A stretch of DNA of 45,076 nt from the IMG/VR virus record IMGVR_UViG_3300017605_000599, positions 1 to 45,076 of that record. One strand, written 5' to 3'. Below are positions 39,415 to 45,076 of this stretch, one piece after another; positions within the stretch are counted from its first letter, which is position 1; every line of letters begins with the position of its first letter. The DNA comes from a virus. A program made the position numbers and the translations under genes. The notes beneath the pieces were generated by a model. It was not told the origin of the DNA, did not search any database, and saw only the letters and a program-made list of their open reading frames with translations.

Positions 39415-39656
39415 AGATCCTCGATGTGTTCTCAGCCATTCTCGGCAAGGGCGCGGCGCCGGCCCGCGAGGTTCTCGAGTACGTCGCCGAGGGCGACACG
39501 GAGCTGTCACCGAAGGCGCGCGAGGCGCTGACGCAACTCGACCAGGAGGCGTCGCCCGAGGGCATCGCCGATGCGGTCGCCGCGCTTCCGGCCGAGATCA
39601 CCAACATCGTCCGGCTCAAGCTCGACCCGGTGGATAGGAACAGCAGCGACATCTGA
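39411..39656 (+). CDS. Hypothetical protein at the end of the late operon, 81 aa
   Basis: GTG with GGGAGG upstream, overlapping the barrel gene's stop. The product is helical and acidic (VLEYVAEGDTELSPKAREAL, TQLDQEASPEGIADAVAALP). No family, signal or membrane segment is seen. It ends ten bases before the next promoter; no terminator is visible between them, so late transcription may run into the early operon. Confidence 0.55.
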   Translation: MKILDVFSAILGKGAAPAREVLEYVAEGDTELSPKAREALTQLDQEASPEGIADAVAALPAEITNIVRLKLDPVDRNSSDI

Positions 39657-39665
39657 AAAGACCCC

Positions 39666-39694
39666 TTGACACCTAGGACTCGAGCGCCGATATT
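39666..39694 (+). promoter_or_regulatory. Sigma70-type early promoter
   Basis: TTGACA (39666-39671, six of six), 17-base spacer, GATATT (39689-39694, four of six). Preceded by CCCC like the boxes at 6989 and 9491. Predicted start near 39701, just where the interleaved inverted repeats begin. Confidence 0.75.
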
Positions 39695-39700
39695 AGGTGC

Positions 39701-39810
39701 ACGAGACCTTCGAGTCGGCAATCAGAATCACGGCATCGCCAGAACAGCCCGGTGGAAACTCGAAGGTCTCCCGGTGAGTCTGCGGTGGTGCCGTGATTCT
39801 TTCTTTTCCG
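39701..39810 (+). ncRNA. Candidate pseudoknotted leader RNA of the early operon
   Basis: Two perfect inverted repeats interleave. Arm 1, GAGACCTTCGAGT (39703-39715), pairs with ACTCGAAGGTCTC (39758-39770), 13 pairs. Arm 2, AGAATCACGGCA (39724-39735), pairs with TGCCGTGATTCT (39789-39800), 12 pairs. The order arm1-arm2-arm1'-arm2' is that of an H-type pseudoknot, or of two mutually influencing hairpins. The second stem is followed by TTCTTTTCC, like a terminator tail. The RecT-like start codon is 27 bases further. A cis-acting attenuator or regulator of the early operon is the simplest reading. Confidence 0.6.
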
Positions 39811-39827
39811 ACAAGGGGGTGGGACCG

Positions 39828-41171
39828 ATGAGCGAGAAGGCGCTGGCGGTGATTGCCGGCAGTACAAGCGAGAAGGTCGAGGCGTTCAAGCAGATCAGCG
39901 CGGGCGTGTCGTCGGGCCTGTTCCCGGCGACGTACGACACGGCGCCGAAGGTGATCGCGGCGTGCTGGGCGGCGGACGCGCTCGCGGTCCACCCGGTAAC
40001 GTTCATGCAGGGCGTGCACGCGATCGAGATTCAGGGACGGCGCGTGCTCGAGCCCAAGTGGGAGTTCGTGAACGGCCTGCTGCGCTCGCGGCTGCCGGGC
40101 TTCGGCTTCCTGGTCGTGGAGGAGACCGAGGCGCTGTGCACGATCGAAATGTGGGCGGAGGGAGTCGAGCGATTCTCGTACACCTATACGTGGAAGGACG
40201 CGGAGCGGCAGGGGCTCACGAGCCGCAACGCCGCGACGTGGAAGGCGAACAGCAAGGAGATGCTGTACAAGCAGACCTTCAAGCGCGCCGCGAAGCGGAT
40301 CGGTGCGCACGTCCTGATGGGCCTGCCGGCGGAAATGGACGAGGACGATCTGCCGGGAACGCCGATGCCGCCGCGGAACGCGAAGCCCGCGTCGGGCGCA
40401 CAGGTAGTCGAAGACGGTGCCGGTCGGGAGAGCACTCCCGCGGACGCCGGTAGCGCCGGAGGTCCGAAAGTCGATGAAAACTCGGAGGCCGGCACCGTCA
40501 TCGACTGGCACGCGCGGCTCGGCGAGGAGTTGAAGCGCGTCTACGGCAAGCAGCCGCGGCGCACGCTCGGCGAGAAGGCGCTGCTCCTGTACTCGTACGC
40601 GCGCAAGGACGTGCCGCCGCTCAAGTCGTTCAAGGAGATCGGCCCCGTCGAGGCGCAGACGATCGTCGAGTACATCATGGACACGTGGCCGGTGGGTGGC
40701 GATGGGCCTGCGGTAGAGGTGGCCGCGTCGCAGGAAGCGAAGCCCGACGCCCCCACCACGGCCTCGCCAGTGTACGACGACCAGCAGGAGGGGATCGACC
40801 CGCGGCTGAGCGGATTCGCCGAGACGCTGGCCGCCATGCCGCCCGAGGACGACGGGCCGCCGCCGATGGACGACCCCGAGGCCGACCGGCTCGCAGACGA
40901 GGCGTTCGGGATGACGCGCGACTCGTTCCTCGCGCACGTCGCGCGGGAGCGCAAGCGCCTCAAGGGCGATCGTCCGCTGGTGAAAGAGGCGCCGCCCGGA
41001 TCGGGGCGCTTCTACGTCACCGACCCGCTGGTGCTCAAGGAGGCCGGGTACGACGCCTCGCTGTGCATCCAGAAGGACGGGATGCTCCAGGTGCATCCGA
41101 GCGAGCTGATGCGGCTGGCGAAGATCATCACGGCGCAGGCGGATGCGGCCGAGAGCGGGAGGCGCGCTTGA
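39828..41171 (+). CDS. RecT-like single-strand annealing protein, 447 aa
   Basis: ATG with AAGGGGGTG upstream; upstream in-frame sequence lies within the structured leader and is rejected. Residues 20-180 show the RecT pattern: AACWAADALAVHPVTFMQGV, LPGFGFLVVEETEALCTIEM, the W-K-D-A near 110, and then ATWKANSKEMLYKQTFKRAA-KRIGAHVLMGLP, which corresponds to the W-x-x-x-P-x-x-M-x-x-R-A and C-terminal portion of that family. RecT-type proteins anneal complementary single strands in phage recombination. The last 220 residues are a variable acidic extension with a helical unit near 220-265 and a beta end (RFYVTDPLVLKEAGYDASLC). Confidence 0.65.
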   Translation: MSEKALAVIAGSTSEKVEAFKQISAGVSSGLFPATYDTAPKVIAACWAADALAVHPVTFMQGVHAIEIQGRRVLEPKWEFVNGLLRSRLPGFGFLVVEETEALCTIEMWAEGVERFSYTYTWKDAERQGLTSRNAATWKANSKEMLYKQTFKRAAKRIGAHVLMGLPAEMDEDDLPGTPMPPRNAKPASGAQVVEDGAGRESTPADAGSAGGPKVDENSEAGTVIDWHARLGEELKRVYGKQPRRTLGEKALLLYSYARKDVPPLKSFKEIGPVEAQTIVEYIMDTWPVGGDGPAVEVAASQEAKPDAPTTASPVYDDQQEGIDPRLSGFAETLAAMPPEDDGPPPMDDPEADRLADEAFGMTRDSFLAHVARERKRLKGDRPLVKEAPPGSGRFYVTDPLVLKEAGYDASLCIQKDGMLQVHPSELMRLAKIITAQADAAESGRRA

Positions 41172-41473
41172 TCGACCGCGACACGGTGTACCGGCTGCGC
41201 GTGCTCGCACGTCGTGCGCTGTCTCGCGCGCCCAGTCCGTGGCACAGCGTCGGCTCGGCGGTGGTCTGCAAGGCGCCGCCGGGGCTCGGCGCGGACAGCG
41301 ACGACCTGCGCTACTACGGCGGCGGTCGGCTCGTCGGGGAGAGCATGGACGAGCCCGTGGCGTTGTTCATCTCGGAGTGCGATCCGGGCACCATCATCTC
41401 CCTGTGCGAAGCGGTGGAGTCCCTGACGTGGCAGGCGGCGGAAAAGTGTCTGCTGCCGGGCAGGACTGCGTGA
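41168..41473 (+). CDS. Ea22-like small phage protein, 101 aa
   Basis: TTG start overlapping the previous stop as TTGA, so translation is probably coupled. Residues 50-90 (YYGGGRLVGESMDEPVALFI, then SECDPGTIISLCEAVESL) carry the 'yyGG-lvgEsm ... a-fIa-a-P-tiisLl-evE' pattern of Ea22/Ead-like phage proteins. Their function is not known; they are usually encoded in early operons. It overlaps the exonuclease gene by one base. Confidence 0.65.
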   Translation: MIDRDTVYRLRVLARRALSRAPSPWHSVGSAVVCKAPPGLGADSDDLRYYGGGRLVGESMDEPVALFISECDPGTIISLCEAVESLTWQAAEKCLLPGRTA

Positions 41474-42219
41474 TGCGTGTGTGGCTCGCGGTGGACGGCA
41501 ACGGCGTGATGCGCCGCCTGTACCACGCCAACGGTCTGCGCGAGGGGCTCGCGGAGAGGTTCACGTCGAAGGTGCGCCACTGGCGCGAGCAGTACGGCGC
41601 GGATCGCGTGTTCGTGGCGTGGGACTCGCGACCCACGCACCGGCAGGCGATGCTTCCATCGTACAAGGCGCACCGCGGCGCGACGCCCGACGCCGTGACG
41701 GTGGGGATTGCAGAGGCGGCGGGGGGTCTCTACAAGAAGCCGCTGGAAGGGCACTGGGACAACCTGCTGAACATCGGCTGGGAGGCTGACGATCTGCTCG
41801 CGTCCGTCGCCGCTGAGGCTCCGCTGTCCTCCAAGGTGGTCGTCGTTTCCGACGACAAGGACATGATGGCGGTGCTGACGCACGGCGTCGTGGTGGCTCG
41901 GCCGTGCGAGAAGATGGCCGAGACCACGCACGCCTCGTTCGTGGACAAGAACGGCTGGGAGCCGGACCGAATGCCCGACTACCTGGCACTGGTGGGCGAC
42001 GCCGCCGACGGCATCCCGGGCGTGCCGGGGATCGGGGAACTGACCGGAAAGGCAATCCTCCGAAGCTACGGCAGCCTCGATAGCGCACTGGTCTTCGCCG
42101 AGCGGCCTCTAACGGCCACCCTGAAAGTCCCGACTCTGCTGCGGCAACACGCTGACGCGGCGCGGCTGTATAAGCGCGTCGCCACTCTCAACGACCGACT
42201 ACTGGAAGGAGCGATATGA
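41473..42219 (+). CDS. FEN-type 5'-3' exonuclease (T5 D15/Pol I N-terminal type), 248 aa
   Basis: All hallmarks of the flap endonuclease family are visible: D8 in LAVDGNG, WDSRPTHRQAMLPSYKAHR (residues 50-68), EADD (104-107), SDDKD (126-130), and GDAADGIPGVPGIG (175-188), the helix-hairpin-helix-like motif that contacts DNA. These acidic residues bind two metal ions for 5'-3' exonuclease and flap cleavage. The length matches stand-alone phage FENs. It sits beside the RecT-like gene and could make the single-strand tails that RecT anneals, or remove replication primers. Confidence 0.9.
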   Translation: MRVWLAVDGNGVMRRLYHANGLREGLAERFTSKVRHWREQYGADRVFVAWDSRPTHRQAMLPSYKAHRGATPDAVTVGIAEAAGGLYKKPLEGHWDNLLNIGWEADDLLASVAAEAPLSSKVVVVSDDKDMMAVLTHGVVVARPCEKMAETTHASFVDKNGWEPDRMPDYLALVGDAADGIPGVPGIGELTGKAILRSYGSLDSALVFAERPLTATLKVPTLLRQHADAARLYKRVATLNDRLLEGAI

Positions 42220-42464
42220 AACTGAATGTCGTCACGACCGAGGAGGACGGGCCGATCGACCGCGAGGTACTGGCGTCGTCCATCCGGCGCATCGCCGACG
42301 CTGCGAAGGCACTCCAACGGCAGGGTATGAACCGCCACGCCATCGTCGTGCTGCTGGTGCACTCGACCAAGCTGCCGCACAAGACGGTGAAGATGGTGCT
42401 CGAAAGCATCGCGGATCTCGAGCACGACTACTGCGAGGCGCGCGTGCGCGGGAGGACCAAATGA
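42216..42464 (+). CDS. Small helical early protein, 82 aa
   Basis: ATG inside the exonuclease stop, with GGAAGGAG upstream. The sequence is helical (REVLASSIRRIADAAKALQR, then HAIVVLLVHSTKLPHKTVKM) with a possible helix-turn-helix in the second part. No family is recognised. It belongs to the early operon. Confidence 0.65.
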   Translation: MKLNVVTTEEDGPIDREVLASSIRRIADAAKALQRQGMNRHAIVVLLVHSTKLPHKTVKMVLESIADLEHDYCEARVRGRTK

Positions 42465-42676
42465 GCCTCTATCCGCTGCCGTACGAGAGCGGTTCCAAGG
42501 GCGAGCTGCTGATCGAGGACATGAAGGACGGACATCTTCACAACGCAGCGATGAAGCTGCGCGCGAAGGTGGACGCGGGCGACGCGACGGAGCGCGAGAC
42601 CGCGGTGGTCGAGTACCTGGAGCGCGAAGTGCGGCGCCGCGAGGAGCAGCGCGATGCCGCCGGGGAGGGCGCATGA
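42461..42676 (+). CDS. Small charged helical protein, 71 aa
   Basis: ATG overlapping the previous stop by four bases. Mostly two charged helices (IEDMKDGHLHNAAMKLRAKV, then TERETAVVEYLEREVRRREE) of coiled-coil character. Unknown function. It overlaps the next start by four bases. Confidence 0.6.
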   Translation: MSLYPLPYESGSKGELLIEDMKDGHLHNAAMKLRAKVDAGDATERETAVVEYLEREVRRREEQRDAAGEGA

Positions 42677-43350
42677 CCACCGCTGAACTGGTGACGAAGG
42701 AGCAGGCGCTGGAGCTTCTGAAAGACGCCGCAGTCACGCAGGCTCGCGCCGCCGCCTCCGCGCTCGACGGCCTCGTGGTCCAGTCAGACGAGGAGGCCGC
42801 GCTGGTCGGCGACAACCTCAAGGCCGCCAAGAACGGAGCGAAGCGCCTGCTCGACCTGGAGGCCCAGCTCCTCGCTCCGTTCAAGCAGCGCGTGGCCGAA
42901 CTCAAGAGCGCGCTCACCCCGATTCACATGGAGATGGCGCGCGGAATCAGCGGAGGCAGCGAGGCGCTGCTGACGTGGGACCGCACGAAGAAGCGACGCG
43001 CGGCCGAGCAGGCGGAGAGCGCTCGCATCGCCCAAGAGGCTGCGACGAAGGCCGCCGAGGAGGAGGCCGCCATCACCGGCGAGCCCGCACCGCCTCCGAT
43101 GGACGTCGTGGCCGCTCCGCCGCCCAGCATCGTGCGCGGAGGGGCGTCGACCACATTCGTGCAACGCCGGGTGGCGGTCGCGCTCGAGGATCCGAAGCGG
43201 TGCGATCCATCCTGGTTGACGCTGACTCCAGCCGCGCGCGAGGCTGCCATCGCCGCCGAGAAGCGCGGAGAGCTGGTGATCCCCGACGAGGGAGAGGTGG
43301 TCTGGCGCGGTCTCAGGTGCTTCAAGAACGCCACCGTGGCGAGCCGATGA
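42673..43350 (+). CDS. Coiled-coil phage recombination-module protein, 225 aa
   Basis: ATG in the previous stop. Residues 10-130 are helical and coiled (DNLKAAKNGAKRLLDLEAQL, then AEQAESARIAQEAATKAAEE). Then a proline-rich hinge and a small C-terminal domain (TFVQRRVAVALEDPKRCDP, IPDEGEVVWRGLRCF). This layout matches proteins that accompany RecT-like genes in many phages, with a long coiled coil followed by a short domain holding a 'I-P-x-E ... G-v-x-x-F/Y' end. Their function is not established; a structural role in recombination complexes is likely. Confidence 0.65.
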   Translation: MTTAELVTKEQALELLKDAAVTQARAAASALDGLVVQSDEEAALVGDNLKAAKNGAKRLLDLEAQLLAPFKQRVAELKSALTPIHMEMARGISGGSEALLTWDRTKKRRAAEQAESARIAQEAATKAAEEEAAITGEPAPPPMDVVAAPPPSIVRGGASTTFVQRRVAVALEDPKRCDPSWLTLTPAAREAAIAAEKRGELVIPDEGEVVWRGLRCFKNATVASR

Positions 43351-43571
43351 CTGACCAAGCAGACCTGATTGCCCGGCTCCGCGGCCAGATGGAAGGGCCG
43401 GGGCCAGCCCAAACCATCTTGAACCTGTATGCCGACAAGGACGCCCTGCTGGCCGAAGTACGGGCGTGGCGGGCGGTCGATGATCCGCAAATCCGCTCAC
43501 GCTGGCCGGTCAAGGAGTTGGACGAGGCCCGCCGCCTCCGTGCGGAGAACGAAGCCAGAGGGCTCAAATGA
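43347..43571 (+). CDS. Small helical early protein, 74 aa
   Basis: ATG overlapping the previous stop. Helical and charged (DLIARLRGQMEGPGPAQTIL, ALLAEVRAWRAVDDP, DEARRLRAENEARG). It resembles short coiled early phage proteins but no family is certain. The stop overlaps the next ATG. Confidence 0.6.
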   Translation: MTDQADLIARLRGQMEGPGPAQTILNLYADKDALLAEVRAWRAVDDPQIRSRWPVKELDEARRLRAENEARGLK

Positions 43572-43825
43572 ACGAATGGCCGAAGTATCGGAAACGCCCG
43601 GTAGAAATCGAGGCATGCCGACTCACACCCGGCAACCGGGAGAGCCTTGCCGGGTGGTGCAGCGGTCGCATCGTCATGGCGGGGTCGGCGTGGGCCGGGA
43701 TTCAGATCCCCACGCTGGAAGGCGACCATCTCGCGCGGCCCGGCGACTGGATCATCAAGGGCGTGGCGGGCGAGTTCTATCCCTGTAAGCCGGAGATTTT
43801 CGAGGCCACCTATGAACCGGCCTGA
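43568..43825 (+). CDS. Conserved phage/prophage protein, 85 aa
   Basis: The pattern KYRKRPVEIEACRL at the start, IQIPTLEGDHLARPGDWII in the middle and KGVAGEFYPCKPEIFEATYE at the end is diagnostic of a small protein widespread in phages and prophages and annotated only as hypothetical. It is predicted as a compact beta fold. Its biochemical role is unknown. ATG overlaps the previous stop. Confidence 0.85.
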   Translation: MNEWPKYRKRPVEIEACRLTPGNRESLAGWCSGRIVMAGSAWAGIQIPTLEGDHLARPGDWIIKGVAGEFYPCKPEIFEATYEPA

Positions 43826-44471
43826 CCGCGTGACCCCCGCTATCGAACTGGCCCGGCAGTGGCTCGCCACGCGGCCGCATTCGCCGGCAGACGTGACAAG
43901 CCTTGCCATGTGGATCGAGTCCGACCGTGCGGAGGTACGGAGAGAAGCGCTGGATTACTTGGCCGAGAAGATTTTGGGGCCAACGCGCCTTGCAGGGGTC
44001 CCGAAGTGCGGGAGACGCGCCATGAGCGATCCGAGCGGCCACCAGTACGACATGAGCGACGTAGAAGCTGCGCACCGGGGGAGGCACGCCGTGGCAACGA
44101 CGAGTGAGCGGGAGCGGATGATGGAATGCCGAGAGATTGCGCGTGAGTGGTGCTGGAAGAAACTGCCAAGTTTTCCGGGCGAGTACGCGCAGCCAAACGA
44201 GATCATCGACAGCCTCGCCGATCTGCTGTGGCGGGCCGCGCTGCCGCAGCGTCCCGACATGGAATCAAATCTGCGGCCGAGTGAGCCGCGAGGCAGCGAA
44301 GGGAGGGACGACGACATGAACAAGCAGCGAGCGATCAAGCTGATTCAGGGCGTGCGCGATCACCTGATCGAGGCCGGATACCACCACCCGAACGAGGAAC
44401 TTGACGACCTCGAACAGGCTTTGCTCGATCTCGGTTGCACGCAGTCCGAAGCGCGCGGCGACCATGACTGA
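43812..44471 (+). CDS. Composite early protein, 219 aa, with possible internal start
   Basis: The ATG lies 14 bases inside the previous gene. The sequence reads like three short domains in a row: 1-70 helical, 100-155 helical with REIAREWCWKKLPSFPGEY and EIIDSLADLLWRAAL, and 169-219 (MNKQRAIKLIQGVRDHLIEA, EELDDLEQALLDLG). A strong GGGAGG precedes an in-frame ATG at 44316, so the last 51 residues may also be made alone. It may be a fusion of small early genes. No family is recognised. Confidence 0.5.
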   Translation: MNRPDRVTPAIELARQWLATRPHSPADVTSLAMWIESDRAEVRREALDYLAEKILGPTRLAGVPKCGRRAMSDPSGHQYDMSDVEAAHRGRHAVATTSERERMMECREIAREWCWKKLPSFPGEYAQPNEIIDSLADLLWRAALPQRPDMESNLRPSEPRGSEGRDDDMNKQRAIKLIQGVRDHLIEAGYHHPNEELDDLEQALLDLGCTQSEARGDHD

Positions 44472-44526
44472 CCCCCGCACCGGCTCGTTAAACGCCGCAC
44501 TGCGCGCCGAGGCAGCGAAGCCGTGA
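44464..44526 (+). CDS. Possible 20-residue peptide, remnant of the 44747 gene's 5' end
   Basis: The frame ATGACTGACCCCCGC... encodes a start (MTDPRTGSLNAALRAE) that resembles the first residues of the gene at 44747 (MSDPRSALAARLAEIRA), then stops. It may be a truncated duplicate or a very short leader peptide coupled to the next gene, whose GTG overlaps its stop. No ribosome site is clear. Confidence 0.25.
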   Translation: MTDPRTGSLNAALRAEAAKP

Positions 44527-44750
44527 GCGCGCGCGTGAAGGCGTATGCGTTGGTCGATTCGCATGGAGACGCGCCAGGATATCGGATGCATCGCGCAGGG
44601 CTGTATTGGACCAGGACCGAGGCCGATCGGTGGCGCAGATTCTTTGATCGTCACTGGTCGAGAGAGCGGTCAAAGCGCGGCGGCAAGCGCGGAAAGCATC
44701 GGGTCGTGGCGCTCGTTCAGATGCGCAAATCGGATTGGATGACGCGATGA
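44523..44750 (+). CDS. Hypothetical basic protein, 75 aa
   Basis: GTG overlapping the stop of the short frame before it. The product has a beta start (RVKAYALVDSHGDAPGY), the aromatic motif LYWTRTEADRWRRFFDRHW and a basic cluster (KRGGKRGKHRVVALVQ). It may bind nucleic acid. No family is recognised. It overlaps the next ATG. Confidence 0.55.
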   Translation: MSARVKAYALVDSHGDAPGYRMHRAGLYWTRTEADRWRRFFDRHWSRERSKRGGKRGKHRVVALVQMRKSDWMTR

Positions 44751-45022
44751 GCGACCCCCGCAGTGCGCTGGCGGCGCGACTGGCCGAAATCAGAGCGAGA
44801 GCACGCAACTACTCGCACATGGTCGAGACCGGTGAGAACTGCCGCCTGCTGGCAGACGTGGTGGAGGAACTGGCGAACGCGCTGGAACGGATCGAACGCG
44901 GGCCGTGCGCGTGCGGCTCCGTGACTGCGTGCGTCGAGATTGCTCGCGCTGCTCTCGCGAGCGCCGCCGCGCGGCTAGGAACCCAAGGAAGAACTTCAAC
45001 CAAGGAGCCTGGATGCCTCTAG
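44747..45022 (+). CDS. Small early phage protein, 91 aa, paralogue of the left-edge gene
   Basis: ATG overlapping the previous stop. Helical (ALAARLAEIRARARNYSH), then CRLLADVVEELANALERIER, a cysteine pair CACGSVTAC, and ARAALASAAARLG. The blocks LLADVVEELANALE and ARAALASAAARLG match the gene fragment at the left edge almost exactly at DNA level, while the middle and the end differ. Function unknown. Confidence 0.65.
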   Translation: MSDPRSALAARLAEIRARARNYSHMVETGENCRLLADVVEELANALERIERGPCACGSVTACVEIARAALASAAARLGTQGRTSTKEPGCL

Positions 45023-45076
45023 TACGCACAAAGATTGCCCAGCACCGGCTCAAAGCCGGATTCCGCAGTGGCCAGG
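45013..45076 (+). CDS. 5' fragment of a gene cut by the window edge, possible nuclease
   Basis: ATG with AAGGAG upstream, overlapping the previous stop by ten bases. Only 21 residues are present, including HRLKAGFRSGQ. An 'FRSG' after a basic stretch is how T7 endonuclease I-type and some related phage nucleases begin, just before the first catalytic glutamate. This is far too little sequence for a firm call. Confidence 0.35.
   Translation, partial: MPLVRTKIAQHRLKAGFRSGQ

Noticed and set aside
1-45076. Direct terminal repeats or a complete circular genome
   Set aside because: The edges share only two short blocks within paralogous genes. Sequence outside them differs, so no exact terminal repeat is present and completeness cannot be claimed.
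1-45076. CRISPR array, insertion sequence, integrase or lysogeny repressor
   Set aside because: I found no regular repeat-spacer array, no transposase or recombinase motif, and no paired immunity genes. The winged-helix protein at 1345 alone is not evidence of lysogeny.

Overview
The window looks like most of a tailed-phage (Caudoviricetes) genome of high GC content (roughly two thirds G+C by eye). Stop and start codons overlap by 1-4 bases almost throughout, GTG starts are very common, and strong G/C third-position bias picks out the true frames. The head and tail genes read like a short-tailed podovirus of the P22/T7 type: large terminase, P22-like portal, scaffold, HK97-type coat, a short adaptor-type protein, a large tail protein, then three probable ejection proteins ending in a 1533-residue polyvalent protein. 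There is no tape measure, sheath or tube protein, and no integrase or repressor is recognisable.

Layout. Positions 20-1665 (+) are the tail of an early operon (RusA-type resolvase, winged-helix regulator). It runs head-on, with a 4-base overlap of stop codons, into a leftward operon of 14 mostly unknown genes (6860 down to 1662) that starts at a textbook sigma70 promoter and ends in a lipoprotein gene. A largely non-coding stretch of about 640 bases follows, then a tRNA with anticodon CAT, two small genes, an intrinsic terminator and a compact regulatory island (paired CTACGTAG repeats, a good promoter, hairpins). A third promoter at about 9491 leads into small zinc-binding genes and then the packaging, head, tail and ejection genes (12022-36586). 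The lysis block follows: GH108 endolysin, secreted protein with a sorting domain, two-part spanin candidate, holin candidate and an outer-membrane barrel candidate (36636-39414). A fourth promoter (39666) starts the early operon: RecT-like annealase, FEN-type 5'-3' exonuclease and many small accessory genes to the right edge.

The two ends probably belong to one early operon. The right-end genes carry on in the same style as the left-end genes, and related copies of one small gene lie at both edges, so assembly may have broken in that repeat. Replication genes (polymerase, helicase, primase) are not seen, so the genome is either incomplete here or depends on its host.

Host clue. The phage carries a Sec-secreted protein with a FlgD/type IX-secretion-like C-terminal sorting domain, a tail protein with an inserted repeat array of a kind I associate with secreted proteins of FCB-group bacteria, and a secreted beta-helix protein with a HYDIN-like end. 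Together with high GC these point to a Gram-negative FCB-group host such as Eisenbacteria or Gemmatimonadota; this is inference.

Most interesting signals: a leader at 39701-39810 with two interleaved perfect inverted repeats (H-type pseudoknot topology, starting at the predicted transcription start), whose arm sequence GAGACCTTCGA recurs in the leader of the leftward operon; and host-like surface domains built into virion and lysis modules.
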